Source of the DNA: Methylobacterium sp. 10
GTDB lineage: Bacteria; Pseudomonadota; Alphaproteobacteria; Rhizobiales; Beijerinckiaceae
Assembly: GCF_000519085.1 (NCBI RefSeq)
Contig: NZ_KI912577.1
Coordinates: 4,148,035-4,212,034 of the forward strand
Direction: 5' to 3'
Length of the DNA stretch: 64,000 nt
The stretch's first letter is position 1, and the number at the start of each line of letters is the position of its first letter. Shown in pieces: positions 15,761 to 24,599 of this stretch. Both the position numbers and the translations under genes were made by a program. The notes below the pieces were generated by a model that saw only the letters and a program-made list of their open reading frames with translations, did no database searches and was not told the DNA's origin.

Positions 15761-17337
15761 CAGGCCATCTCCCCGATCGGGTTGTGGGAAGGTTTTCCGC
15801 GCGTCGCCGAGGCGACGTTCTGGCGGATTGTCGGCACCTCTTCCCAGATGCCGGCGGCATGGCCCTCGCCGACCCCGTCGAAGAAGTCCCGCATGGCGTC
15901 GAACCGGTGCCGGTTGCCGAGGGCGGTGTTGATGACCTTGGCGAGCGACCCGGCTCCGGCGACGCCCATGAGCGGGCGGGCCGAGATCAGGTTGGTGAAG
16001 TAGAGGGCGGGGATCGCCCGCTCCTTTGCCGCCTGCACCACCGGCGTGGTGCCGATGGCGAGGTCAGGGCGGAACTCGCGCATGGCGGAGAGGTCGTCCT
16101 CCAGCGAGGCGCGGAAGCGGACCATGACGCCGCGTGACTCGAGCCAGTCGCGGTCGGCTTCCGAATAGGGCGTGCGCGGGCAGGCGGTGCCAACATAGGC
16201 GAGGTCCGCGCCGCTCTCGACGAGGAGCCGGCCCACCAGCAGTTCCGAACCCTCGTAGCCCGAGAGCGTGATCCGGCCCTTGATCGGTGTGGCGGCCAGC
16301 GCCCCCCGGATCATCGGGAGGAGCCGGTTCTTGGCGGCCTCCACCGTGGCGCGGGGCACGGCGCAGGCCTCGCCGATCCGGTCGAGCCAGTCGGCGGTGC
16401 CGTCATGGCCCACGGGGGCGGAGCCGACGATGGGGCGGCCGGCGAGTTCGAACTCGCGGATCGAGGCGGTGTAGAACGGGTGGATCGCCGCCACCGCCGC
16501 GCAGTCGAGGGCCGCGTAGAGCTCGCGCCATTCGCGGGTCGGCACCACGGGGCCGGCGCTGAGGCCCAGGGGCTCCAGCAGGCCGCCGATCACCACCGGG
16601 TCGGCCGGGAACATCTCGCCGAGCAGCGTGACGCTGGGGCGCTCGGAGCGGCCGAGGCGCGGCGCCTGGACCGGACCCTGCTCGGCTTCCGAACGGGCGA
16701 ATTTCAGCATCGCCCCGGCGAGCACGTCCTTGGCTTCCGCATGGGTCGGCACGCCGAAGCCGGGCACGTCGATGCCGATGATGCGGACCCCGTCGATCTC
16801 CTTGGGCAAGAGCCGCAGGGGCACGCCGGAGGCGGTGGGGACGCAGAGGTTGATGACGACGACCGCGTCGTAATCGGCGGGCTTGGCCACGTCGAATACC
16901 GCCTCGCGGATATCCTCGAACAGCTTGCCGGTAACCAGGGTCTCGGAATTGAACGGGACGTAGCCGACGCTGCGCTTGGCCCCGTAGAAATGCGAGGTGA
17001 AGGTGAGTCCGTAGACGCAGCAGGCGGAGCCCGACAGGATCGTCGCCGTGCGGCGCATGCGCAGGCCGACGCGCAAGCTGCCGAAGGCCGGGCACATGCT
17101 CTGGGGCTGGTCGTGCGGCCCTTGGGGATAGTCTTTTTTGAGCTGCTCCAGCGTCTCCGACATCCCGGCGGCTTCGGCGGCCGCCCGCATCGCGTCCTTG
17201 CCGGAATGGCAGCCGAGCCCGTCGGACTTTGTGGCGGCGAGGTTCATCGCCTCCGCGGGCAAGGCGGCGGGAGCCAGGGTCGAGGCGGGGCGCTCTTGAC
17301 GAGCGCGCAGATCGGCGATGTCGAGGGAGACGGCCAT
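15760..17337 (-). CDS. bchY: Chlorophyllide a reductase subunit Y
   Basis: Partner of BchZ in the catalytic component of chlorophyllide a oxidoreductase. From the ATG at 17337 it is 525 residues. Cysteines in typical positions are Cys43 (DGLGCHSGKD), Cys82 (QSMCPAFGSLR), Cys106-107 (LSGSACCVYGL) and Cys165 (VINLCVPTA); several should ligate the 4Fe-4S cluster. The gene starts 5 bases after the bchX stop and overlaps bchZ. Confidence 0.98.
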   Translation of the reverse strand: MAVSLDIADLRARQERPASTLAPAALPAEAMNLAATKSDGLGCHSGKDAMRAAAEAAGMSETLEQLKKDYPQGPHDQPQSMCPAFGSLRVGLRMRRTATILSGSACCVYGLTFTSHFYGAKRSVGYVPFNSETLVTGKLFEDIREAVFDVAKPADYDAVVVINLCVPTASGVPLRLLPKEIDGVRIIGIDVPGFGVPTHAEAKDVLAGAMLKFARSEAEQGPVQAPRLGRSERPSVTLLGEMFPADPVVIGGLLEPLGLSAGPVVPTREWRELYAALDCAAVAAIHPFYTASIREFELAGRPIVGSAPVGHDGTADWLDRIGEACAVPRATVEAAKNRLLPMIRGALAATPIKGRITLSGYEGSELLVGRLLVESGADLAYVGTACPRTPYSEADRDWLESRGVMVRFRASLEDDLSAMREFRPDLAIGTTPVVQAAKERAIPALYFTNLISARPLMGVAGAGSLAKVINTALGNRHRFDAMRDFFDGVGEGHAAGIWEEVPTIRQNVASATRGKPSHNPIGEMA

Positions 17338-17342
17338 GCGCG

Positions 17343-18329
17343 TCAGACCTCGTCGTAGACGACTTCGAGGGACGGCTTCACGACCTGGACCGTGCCGCAC
17401 ATATCCTCGAAGGTGGCGGGGACCAGGGTGACGCCCCGGCCGACGGCCTCGCCCTTGAACAGGCCGAGCAGCCCGTCCTGGGAGAGCGGCGTGGGGTGGT
17501 TGGCCGCCGCGTCGTGGACGTTCTGGGCCAGATCCGCGAAGAGCGAGCCCCATTGGCTCTCGGGCCGGCCGATGATCTCGTAATTCGCGCTCTTCTTGCG
17601 GATGTCGTCGTCGGCCGGGATCGAGGCCAGGACCGGGATGCCCACGGCGGCGGCGAAGGCCTGGGCCTCGCCGGTGCCGTCATCCTTGTTGATGACGAGG
17701 CCGCCGACACCGACATTGCCGCCGAGCTTGCGGAAGTATTCCACCGCCGAGCAGACGTTGTTGGCCACATACAACGATTGAAGATCGTTCGAGCCGACGA
17801 CGATGACCTTCTGGCACATGTCGCGGGCGATCGGCAGACCGAAGCCGCCGCAGACCACATCGCCGAGGAAGTCGAGCAGGACGTAGTCGAAGCCCCATTC
17901 GTGGAAACCGAGTTTTTCGAGAAGTTCGAAACCGTGGATGATGCCGCGCCCGCCGCAGCCGCGCCCGACTTCCGGCCCGCCGAGCTCCATGGCGTAGACG
18001 CCGTCGCGCTTGAAGCAGACATCGCCGATGGCGACCTGCTCGCCGGCGAGTTTCTTCTTCGTGGAGGTTTCGATGATGGTCGGGCAGGCGCGGCCGCCGA
18101 AGAGCAGGGACGTCGTGTCGCTCTTCGGGTCGCAGCCGATGAGCAGGACCTTCTTGCCCTGCTGGGCCATCATGTAGCTGAGATTGGCCAGGGTGAACGA
18201 CTTGCCGATGCCGCCCTTGCCGTAGATCGCGATGATCTGCGTCTCCTTGGTGGCGGAGACGGGGGCCGGATCCGGTTCGATGGCGGCTTCGGCGCGCAGG
18301 AGTGCGGCTCCGTTCAGCTGCATGTTCAT
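17343..18329 (-). CDS. bchX: Chlorophyllide a reductase iron protein BchX
   Basis: ATP-dependent reductase component, a NifH/BchL homologue that feeds electrons to BchYZ. The 328-residue protein has a Walker A GKGGIGKS at residues 37-44, the switch motif GCDPKSDTT, and the bridging 4Fe-4S cysteines in GRGCGGRG and DVVCGGFG. The ATG at 18329 overlaps the bchC stop (ATGA), which decides the start over an upstream in-frame ATG at 18365 lying inside bchC. Confidence 0.98.
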   Translation of the reverse strand: MNMQLNGAALLRAEAAIEPDPAPVSATKETQIIAIYGKGGIGKSFTLANLSYMMAQQGKKVLLIGCDPKSDTTSLLFGGRACPTIIETSTKKKLAGEQVAIGDVCFKRDGVYAMELGGPEVGRGCGGRGIIHGFELLEKLGFHEWGFDYVLLDFLGDVVCGGFGLPIARDMCQKVIVVGSNDLQSLYVANNVCSAVEYFRKLGGNVGVGGLVINKDDGTGEAQAFAAAVGIPVLASIPADDDIRKKSANYEIIGRPESQWGSLFADLAQNVHDAAANHPTPLSQDGLLGLFKGEAVGRGVTLVPATFEDMCGTVQVVKPSLEVVYDEV

Positions 18330-19261
18330 GACGCGGCTCTCCAATCGAGGATCATCTTCAGGCATTCGGGCTCGCCGAACGCCGTGCGATAGGCGGACGG
18401 CGCGTGCGCCGCCGGTTCACGATGGGTGATCAGGCCGTCGAGGGAGAGACGCCCCCCCTCGATCAGGGTCAGGACCGCAGCGAGATCCTCCGGCCGCCAC
18501 TGGGCGGCGACGCGGATGCGGGCCTCGCGCAGGAAGGCCGGCGGGAAGGCGAAGGAGAGCGGCGCCTCGTAGAAACCGGCGAGCACGATCTCGCCGCCGG
18601 GCCTGAGCCGCCCGATCAGCGTGTCGAGGATCGCGGCGTCGCCGCTGACATCGGTGATGGAGCCGTAATCGCGGGTCTCGTCCGCATCGGGATGCAGGAC
18701 CTCGTAGCCATGCGCGCCCGTGGCCCGGACCGCGTTCGTCTCCCACACCACCGGCTCGCCGCCGGCGATCCGTGTCAGGCGGGCGAGAAGCCGCCCGAGC
18801 ACCCCGTGGCCGACGATGAGCGAGCGGCCTTCGGGACGCGCGTTGAGCGCATGATAGGCGGTGGCCGCCAGGGCGATGAGGATGCCGTGTTCGCGCAAGG
18901 CCGCATCGATGGGAACGAGGCGCGCGCCTTCGCTCACCAGGCGCGAGGCCGCGCCGCCGAACAGGCCGCGCACCGGGCCGAAGCAGCGTGCGCCGGGCAC
19001 GAAGACCCTCTGCCCAACGGCGAGACCGGAGGCGGGGCCGGCTTCCACCACCTCTCCCACCGATTCGTAGCCGGGGACCAGGGGATAGCCCATGCCCGGG
19101 AAGGGCGGCATCCGGCCCGACCAGAGCAGGCGCTCGGTGCCGGTGCTGATGCCGCTCCACAGGGTCTCGACCACCGCGTCGGCGGCGCCCGGAGCATCGA
19201 TGGCGAGCTCGGCGAGCGACAGGTGTTCGGGGCGTTCGAGGAGGACGGCGAGCGCGTGCAT
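18326..19261 (-). CDS. bchC: 3-hydroxyethyl bacteriochlorophyllide a dehydrogenase
   Basis: Oxidises the 3-hydroxyethyl side chain to acetyl, a late step of bacteriochlorophyllide a synthesis. It is a 311-residue zinc-free-type medium-chain dehydrogenase with the usual BchC start (MHALAVLLERPEHLSL), the substrate-side GTERLLWSGRMPPFPGMGYP, and a nucleotide-binding segment SLIVGHGVLGRLLARL. It is the first gene after crtF and has its own promoter with a PpsR box 66-83 bases upstream. Confidence 0.97.
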   Translation of the reverse strand: MHALAVLLERPEHLSLAELAIDAPGAADAVVETLWSGISTGTERLLWSGRMPPFPGMGYPLVPGYESVGEVVEAGPASGLAVGQRVFVPGARCFGPVRGLFGGAASRLVSEGARLVPIDAALREHGILIALAATAYHALNARPEGRSLIVGHGVLGRLLARLTRIAGGEPVVWETNAVRATGAHGYEVLHPDADETRDYGSITDVSGDAAILDTLIGRLRPGGEIVLAGFYEAPLSFAFPPAFLREARIRVAAQWRPEDLAAVLTLIEGGRLSLDGLITHREPAAHAPSAYRTAFGEPECLKMILDWRAAS

Positions 19262-19326
19262 CTTGGTCGACCCTCCCCTGTCCCTTGCTCCGACCCGATG
19301 GCGACGGGTTCGGCGCTTGTTCGATG

Positions 19327-19358
19327 TGTCATCCTAGATTGACACTTTTATTCGTCAA
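19327..19358 (-). promoter_or_regulatory. bchC promoter with overlapping PpsR box
   Basis: A consensus PpsR/CrtJ site, TGTCATCCTAGATTGACA (TGT-N12-ACA), lies at 19327-19344. On the minus strand a sigma-70-like promoter is visible: -35 TTGACG at 19358-19353, 16-base spacer, -10 TAGGAT at 19336-19331. The box covers the -10, so bound PpsR should block polymerase. A second TGT-N12-ACA (TGTCAATTCGTCGGCACA) lies 52 bases further upstream at 19379-19396 inside the end of crtF; paired boxes favour cooperative binding. Confidence 0.8.
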
Positions 19359-19361
19359 GCC

Positions 19362-20534
19362 CTACTTACGCTTCGGAGTGTCAATTCGTCGGCACACCAG
19401 CAGCCGGGTCAGCAGCGGACGCCGGGTCGGGATCTCGCGGCAATCGCCGAAGCCGGCTTCGTGGAGGAGCGCGGTGAGCTCGGCCGGGCTGCGGCAGCGT
19501 CCGCTCCCCATCGCCAGCAGGTAGAAGCCGAAATAGGCGTCGGTGACCGGCTCGGCCCCCGCCGTCCCCGCCATCGGCTCGGCGATCAGGAGCGTGCCGC
19601 CGTCGCGAAGCGCCTCGTGGGCGGCGCGCAGGAGCAGGCGGACGGTGTCGTCGTCGTGGTCGTGAATGACCCGGACGAGGGAGATGACGTCGGCGCCCTT
19701 CGGCAGGGGCGCGGTGCGGAAATTGCCGCCGCGGGCTTGCGCGCGGTGGGACAGGCCCTCGGCGGCGAAACGCCCGGCGGCACGGGCGGCCACCGCCGGC
19801 AGGTCGAACAGCCGGACGGCGAGGCCGGGCGTCGCCCGCATGACCGCGCGCAGAAAAGCCCCCTCGCCCCCGCCCACATCCATGAGCAGGCGGTGGCGGT
19901 GCATGGGATAGGCGTCGAGGATGTCCTCGGCGATGAGGGATTGGGAGGCGGCCATGAGGGCCGAGTACTCCGCCACCGCCTCGGCCGGGATCGCCGTGTC
20001 GCCGGCCGATCCGGCATAGGGCCAGTAGGCGGCGAGGCGGCTCGTGCCGCCCTCCCCGCGCAGGAGCGCCACCGGGTCGCGCAGGTCCTCGTAGAGGAGC
20101 GCATGGTGCTCGATCATCGCGGCGATCGAGGGATTGCCGATCAGGGCCGCGCCGAGATCGGCCAGGGCAAAGCGCCCGTCGGGCAGGCGCCGCAGCAGGT
20201 TCAGCGAGACGGCGGCGTCCAGCAGGCGCAGCGCCCGCTCCGGCCTCAGACAGGTCCGCGCGGCCAGGGCCTCGAGCCCGAGCGGGCCGGACGCGAGGAT
20301 CACGAACAGGTCGAGCCTGATGCAGGCGAACAGGGTCTGCGAATAGACGAAGCCGGCGCAGAGATCGAACAGGGCGCGGGTGTTCCGCCGCGCGATGCCC
20401 CGCGTCAGCGGAAACGCGGCGGCCCAGCGCTGGAAGGCCGGATTGGCGATGGTGCGGTTGCGGAAGGACAGCCAGCGCTCGCGCCAGGAGAGGGCGTGCG
20501 TCCCTTCTCCGCGCAAAGTGTTCAGCCCGCTCAC
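19362..20534 (-). CDS. crtF: Carotenoid O-methyltransferase CrtF
   Basis: SAM-dependent methyltransferase that O-methylates hydroxylated carotenoids in the spirilloxanthin pathway. The core starts LSWRERWLSFRNRTIANPAF, has a winged-helix dimerisation part, and the SAM site LLMDVGGGEGAFLRAVMR followed by GADVISLVRVIHDHDD. The start is uncertain: the frame stays open far upstream through repeat DNA. The GTG at 20534 gives 390 residues, the normal family length, and has GGGGAGGAGAGG upstream. That purine block belongs to the type A repeat, so the repeat may provide the ribosome-binding site. Confidence 0.92.
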   Translation of the reverse strand: MSGLNTLRGEGTHALSWRERWLSFRNRTIANPAFQRWAAAFPLTRGIARRNTRALFDLCAGFVYSQTLFACIRLDLFVILASGPLGLEALAARTCLRPERALRLLDAAVSLNLLRRLPDGRFALADLGAALIGNPSIAAMIEHHALLYEDLRDPVALLRGEGGTSRLAAYWPYAGSAGDTAIPAEAVAEYSALMAASQSLIAEDILDAYPMHRHRLLMDVGGGEGAFLRAVMRATPGLAVRLFDLPAVAARAAGRFAAEGLSHRAQARGGNFRTAPLPKGADVISLVRVIHDHDDDTVRLLLRAAHEALRDGGTLLIAEPMAGTAGAEPVTDAYFGFYLLAMGSGRCRSPAELTALLHEAGFGDCREIPTRRPLLTRLLVCRRIDTPKRK

Positions 20535-20546
20535 GATAGGCGCGGG

Positions 20547-20603
20547 CCTCTCCTCCCCCTTGTGGGGAGGAGTTGGAGGTGGGGGTGGTTGGGCGGCCCT
20601 TTG
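20547..20603. repeat. Type A repeat, half copy, before crtF
   Basis: The segment cctccccc-ttgtggggaggagttggaggt and onwards into tgggcggccct matches the left arm of the element at 9855 almost base for base; the right arm is missing. It lies in the crtE-crtF gap 13 bases before the chosen crtF start. Confidence 0.85.
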
Positions 20604-20680
20604 TTGCTGCAAGACGACCACCTTCGCCAGGTTCGGCTGGGCGGAGTCATCCTCCCCATCCCTGCTCCCTTCCCGCAGCG

Positions 20681-20888
20681 AGCGACTGGATTCGCTCCTC
20701 TGCTCGACGGCCGTTCGGTCTCTCGAAGAGGGTTCGGCATGAGGCGCGACGGGCTCCCTCTCCTGGAAGGAGAGGCCTGGGGTGAGGTGTAGTTCCTCTC
20801 CGGAGAGGTCACTCACCTCACCCTGTCCCTCTCCTTCCAGGAGAGGAGACCCGAGCGGCCCGCGAGATGTGGGGCTATCGTAGCTGCA
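20681..20888. repeat. Type B palindromic repeat between crtE and crtF
   Basis: A repeat of about 200 bases. Its core is a pair of complementary hairpin units, cctctcctggaaggagagg at 20758-20776 and its exact reverse complement cctctccttccaggagagg at 20827-20845, around a central ctctccggagag. The flank reads tgctcgacggccgttcg and ggcatgaggcgcgacgggct. A near-identical copy sits at 53354-53558 inside bchB, and a partial copy at 29129-29247. The frame of crtF reads through it, but translation of it is not expected. Confidence 0.85.
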
Positions 20889-20913
20889 GGCAGGAGAGGA
20901 CAACGCCCTCCCC

Positions 20914-21783
20914 TCACGCCAATTCCCGCGCGAGGCTCGCCGGCAGGAACAGGCGCGTCTGCGCCTCGATCTCGGCGCGGAGTTCATCGGCGCCGGGGCA
21001 GGCCGGGATCACCTCCACGGCTTCGCGCACGAGGCGCTTGAGGCGGGAGAGCGCGCCGGCCATGCCGAGCAGGGCGGCGGCGTTGGGCCGGCCCAACGTG
21101 GCGTCGCGGCCCACCGGCTTGCCGACCTCCTCCTGGCGGCAGGCCACGTCGCGCAGGTCGTCGGCGACCTGATAGGCCTCGCCGAGGCATTCCCCCAGCA
21201 GCCGCCACGGCAGGGCCTGGGCGCCCGCCGCCGCCGCCCCGGTGACCGTGGCCGCGGCGAACAGCGCGCCGGTCTTGGCCTGCTGGTACTCGGTGAGCCC
21301 TACATGGCGCTCCGATTCCCAGGCCTGCCCGGCGGCGATGCCGTTGGGCGAACCGGCCGCGCGGGCGACGAGGCCGACGAGGGAGGCGAGCCGGGCCGGC
21401 GAGCGCGCCGCGCCGCGCGCCAGGGTCTCGAAGGCCGAGACGATGAGCGCGTCCCCGGTGAGCACCGCCAGGGGCTGGCCGAAGGCGGCATGGACCGAGG
21501 GTTTCTGCCGCCGCATCGGCGCATCGTCGAAACAGGGCAGGTCGTCATGGACCAGGGAGGCGCAGTGCAGGAGTTCGATCGCCGCCGCCGCCGCGTCGGA
21601 GGCCGCCGGATCGTCGTCGCCGCAGGCCTTGGCCACCGAGAGGCAGAGGCGGGGCCGGATGCGGTGGCCGCCGGGAAAGACCGCGTAGCGGATCGCCTCG
21701 GCCAGGAGCGGCGGGGCGCCGGGCGCCTCCGCATGGGCGACGGCAGCGTCGAGAGCCTGCTCGATCCGGCGGTTGGCATCCAT
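20914..21783 (-). CDS. crtE: Geranylgeranyl diphosphate synthase
   Basis: Makes geranylgeranyl diphosphate for carotenoids and for the bacteriochlorophyll tail. It is a 289-residue trans-prenyltransferase with the first Asp-rich motif in SLVHDDLPCFDDAPMRR and the second in YQVADDLRDVACRQEE; FPGGHRIRPRL is the typical diphosphate-binding segment. The ATG at 21783 begins MDANRRIEQAL; an upstream in-frame ATG at 21843 overlaps the PpsR box and is unlikely. It heads the superoperon and diverges from crtD. Confidence 0.95.
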   Translation of the reverse strand: MDANRRIEQALDAAVAHAEAPGAPPLLAEAIRYAVFPGGHRIRPRLCLSVAKACGDDDPAASDAAAAAIELLHCASLVHDDLPCFDDAPMRRQKPSVHAAFGQPLAVLTGDALIVSAFETLARGAARSPARLASLVGLVARAAGSPNGIAAGQAWESERHVGLTEYQQAKTGALFAAATVTGAAAAGAQALPWRLLGECLGEAYQVADDLRDVACRQEEVGKPVGRDATLGRPNAAALLGMAGALSRLKRLVREAVEVIPACPGADELRAEIEAQTRLFLPASLARELA

Positions 21784-21798
21784 GGCGCCACTCCCTGG

Positions 21799-21842
21799 TG
21801 TCTTTTGATATTGCCATTGCAAAGTGTCAGATAATATTGACA
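21799..21842. promoter_or_regulatory. PpsR boxes between divergent crtE and crtD
   Basis: A consensus site TGTCAGATAATATTGACA (TGT-N12-ACA) occupies 21825-21842. A degenerate second box, TGTCTTTTGATATTGCCA, lies at 21799-21816, 26 bases away. The AT-rich stretch is only 74 bases long and must hold both promoters, so one PpsR complex could repress crtE and crtD together. Confidence 0.8.
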
Positions 21843-21857
21843 CTCGTCAAGGCAGAA

Positions 21858-23420
21858 ATGGGTGACACAGTGGCGGCGCAGCGGGTTGCGGTGATCGGGG
21901 CGGGGATCGGCGGGCTGGTGGCGGCCCTGCGCCTCGCCCATGCGGGGCTCGACGTCACCGTGCTCGAGCGGGGCTCGACGCCCGGCGGCAAGATGCGCAG
22001 CGTTCCGGCGGACGGGGCGCGGGTGGAGGCCGGCCCCACCGTCTTCACCATGCGCTGGGTCTTCGAGGAGATCTTTTCGGAATGCGGCGCCGACCTGTCG
22101 GACCGCGTGGCGCTCCGCCCGGCCTCCATCCTCGCCCGCCATGCCTGGGGGGCGGACCAGCGCCTCGACCTGTTCGCCGATCCCGAGGCCTCGGCGGCGG
22201 CGATCCGCACCTTCGCCGGGGCCCGCGAGGAGGACGGCTACCGCCGCTTCCGCGCCCGCGCGGCGGAGGTCTACGGCACGCTGGAGGGGCCGTTCATCCG
22301 GGGCGACCGGCCGAGCCCCATCGATCTCGGCCGCCGCGTCGGCCTGTCCGGGCTCGGCGGGTTGCTGCGCATCCAGCCCTTCACCACCCTTTGGAGCGCG
22401 CTCGGCGAGTACTTCCGCGATCCCCGCCTGCGCCAATTGTTCGGGCGCTACGCCACCTATTGCGGCTCCTCGCCCTTCGAGGCCCCGGCGACGCTGATGC
22501 TGGTCGCCCATGTGGAGAGCCAGGGCGTCTGGCACGTGGACGGCGGTCTCAGCCGCCTCGCCGCCATCATCGCCGATCTCGCGGAGGAGCGTGGTGCCCG
22601 CATCCGCTATCACGCGCAGGTGGCCGCCATCGCGGTGGAGAACGGGCGCGGCATCGTCGGCCTCGACCTCGCCGACGGCGAGCGGATCGCGGCCGATCTC
22701 GTGGTGGCCAATGCCGATGCGGCGGCTCTGGGCGCGGGCCTGTTCGGATCGCGCGCCGCGCGGGCCGTGGAGGCGGTGCCGCCGGGCGCGCGCTCCCTCT
22801 CGGCGGTGACGCTCTGCGCCAGGGCCCGGACCTCGGGCTTCCCCCTGGTGCGGCACAACGTGTTCTTCTCTCGGGACTACGCGAACGAATTCGCCGGGCT
22901 CCGCTCCGGCCGGCTGCCGGATGACCCCACGATCTATGTCTGCGCGCAGGACCGCGCCGACGACGATTCGGCCCTCGATACGCCGGAGCGCCTGCTCTGC
23001 CTCGTCAACGCCCCGGCTCTGGGCCGGGCCCGCCCCCTCGCCCCCACGGAGATCGCCACATGCGAGACCAACCTGCGTCGCAAGCTGACGGAATGCGGGC
23101 TGACGATCGAGGCGACACCCGGGACGGTGACCACCGATCCGGCGGGGTTCGAGCGGCTGTTTCCGGCGACGGGGGGCGCCCTCTACGGCCGGGCCTCGCA
23201 CGGCTGGATGGCCTCGTTCCAGCGTCCGGGCGCGAGGACGGCCCTGCCGGGGCTGTATCTCGCGGGGGGCAGCGTCCATCCGGGGCCGGGGGTGCCGATG
23301 GCGGCGCAATCGGGGCGGATCGCGGCGGACAGCCTGCTGGCCGATCTCGGCGCGAAGGGCCGCGCTTCGACACGCCGGTGGCACGGGACGGTTACGTCTG
23401 GTGGTATGTCGACGCCCTGA
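21858..23420 (+). CDS. crtD: Carotenoid 3,4-desaturase (methoxyneurosporene dehydrogenase)
   Basis: FAD-dependent desaturase acting on hydroxylated or methoxylated carotenoids in the spirilloxanthin pathway. The 520-residue protein begins with the dinucleotide-binding motif RVAVIGAGIGGLVAALRLAH, then PGGKMRSVPADGARVEAGPT, and ends with the phytoene-desaturase signature LPGLYLAGGSVHPGPGVPMA. It is CrtD rather than CrtI because a separate CrtI lies at 30468 and crtC follows. The ATG at 21858 starts 15 bases after the PpsR box. The 3' end overlaps crtC by about 40 bases. Confidence 0.93.
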   Translation: MGDTVAAQRVAVIGAGIGGLVAALRLAHAGLDVTVLERGSTPGGKMRSVPADGARVEAGPTVFTMRWVFEEIFSECGADLSDRVALRPASILARHAWGADQRLDLFADPEASAAAIRTFAGAREEDGYRRFRARAAEVYGTLEGPFIRGDRPSPIDLGRRVGLSGLGGLLRIQPFTTLWSALGEYFRDPRLRQLFGRYATYCGSSPFEAPATLMLVAHVESQGVWHVDGGLSRLAAIIADLAEERGARIRYHAQVAAIAVENGRGIVGLDLADGERIAADLVVANADAAALGAGLFGSRAARAVEAVPPGARSLSAVTLCARARTSGFPLVRHNVFFSRDYANEFAGLRSGRLPDDPTIYVCAQDRADDDSALDTPERLLCLVNAPALGRARPLAPTEIATCETNLRRKLTECGLTIEATPGTVTTDPAGFERLFPATGGALYGRASHGWMASFQRPGARTALPGLYLAGGSVHPGPGVPMAAQSGRIAADSLLADLGAKGRASTRRWHGTVTSGGMSTP

Positions 23421-24277
23421 GCGAGGACGGACGCCAGGGGCTCACCCTCATCGCCTTCATCGGCAGCGTGTTCTCGCCCTATTACGCCCTGGATCTCAGC
23501 CGCGACCCGTTCAACCACTGCACCATGAACGTCGTGCTCTACGGCGAGCGTGCCAGCCGCTTCTGCATGACCGAACGCGGCCGGGATTCGCTGAGGCGGG
23601 ACGCGTCGCAGATCCGGATCGGCCCGAGCGGCCTGCGCTGGGACGGCACCACCCTCACCGTCACCCTCGACGAGGTGACGGCGCCGATCCCCTCGCGGGT
23701 GCGCGGCACGATCCGCCTGCGCCCCAACGGCTTCACGCGGGACACCTTCACCCTCGACGCGACAGGCCGGCACCGCTGGTGGCCGATGGCGCCCTCCTCC
23801 CCCGTGGAGGTGACCCTCGACGCCCCTGCCCTGTCCTGGCGCGGCACCGCCTATTTCGACACCAACCACGGCGACGCCGCTTTGGGCCGGGACTTCAGCG
23901 ACTGGACCTGGTGCCGGGCCGATCTCAGGGACGGATCGGCGATCCTCTACGACGTGCGCCGCCGCGACGGCAGTCTCCAGAACCTCTCCCTGCGCTTTGC
24001 CGCCGACGGCACGCGCCGCGACATCCGCCCGCCGCTCCCCGCCGCTTTGCCGCCGACGCGGTTCTGGCGCATGCCCCGCTCCACGCGCAGCGACGACGGG
24101 GCCTCCCGCGTCGTCCGCACCTTCGAGGACACGCCGTTCTACGCCCGCTCGCTCCTGGCCTCGACCCTCGACGGCGAGCCCGTGCGCCCGGTCCACGAAA
24201 GCCTGTCGCTCGACCGATTCCGCAACCCGCTGGTGCAGTTCATGCTGCCGTTCCGGATGCCGCGGCGGGTGGGGTGA
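23378..24277 (+). CDS. crtC: Carotenoid 1,2-hydratase
   Basis: Adds water across the C-1,2 double bond of acyclic carotenoids. The core motif GYVWWYVDALSEDGRQGLTL, then LIAFIGSVFSPYYALD and NHCTMNVVLYG, is diagnostic for CrtC, as is the middle TAYFDTNHGDAALGRDFSDW. The start is uncertain. Family-like residues (GPRFDTPV) begin at about 23357, within the end of crtD, but the first usual start codon in that part of the frame is GTG at 23378, giving 299 residues. Coupling to crtD translation is likely. Confidence 0.9.
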   Translation: MARDGYVWWYVDALSEDGRQGLTLIAFIGSVFSPYYALDLSRDPFNHCTMNVVLYGERASRFCMTERGRDSLRRDASQIRIGPSGLRWDGTTLTVTLDEVTAPIPSRVRGTIRLRPNGFTRDTFTLDATGRHRWWPMAPSSPVEVTLDAPALSWRGTAYFDTNHGDAALGRDFSDWTWCRADLRDGSAILYDVRRRDGSLQNLSLRFAADGTRRDIRPPLPAALPPTRFWRMPRSTRSDDGASRVVRTFEDTPFYARSLLASTLDGEPVRPVHESLSLDRFRNPLVQFMLPFRMPRRVG

Positions 24278-24599
24278 TGGGGGCTGTGGCCCTTCCGCGT
24301 TGGGGAGGCCTCGAACCACGAGGCTCACGTTTTGAGCGGGGTCGATATCCGTGACGACGGAATGCAGATGTTGGCTTCGACACCGCAGGCGCGAACGCGA
24401 TTGCAGTCATGAAACGAAAATTCAAATCGACCGATGTCCGCATGGCTCAGTGCGGCAAACTCATCTCTTGGTGTCTCGAGGTAAGATCTGACGCTTGGTC
24501 CCGCCCCGAACGTTTGTGTCGGGTGGGAAGCAGAAATTCGCTGATCTCGCGTGGAAAGTCTGGATCAGTGGGGCGACGCGGACGAGACGTTGAGATGGG
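24278..24599. other. Convergent intergenic region between crtC and arsB
   Basis: No gene, repeat or clear terminator was recognised. It separates the PGC proper from the arsenic island and is less GC-rich than its neighbours, so it may mark an insertion boundary. Confidence 0.4.

Noticed and set aside
14030..16003. 657-codon plus-strand frame across pufQ, bchZ and bchY
   Set aside because: It crosses three real genes on the other strand; its composition is that of antisense GC-rich DNA.
20534..20987. N-terminal extension of CrtF through the repeats
   Set aside because: The frame is open, but CrtF has its normal length from 20534 and the added residues would be repeat-coded with no family match.
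21799..21816. TGTCTTTTGATATTGCCA as a full PpsR box
   Set aside because: It lacks the final ACA; kept only as a possible weak partner of the consensus box at 21825.
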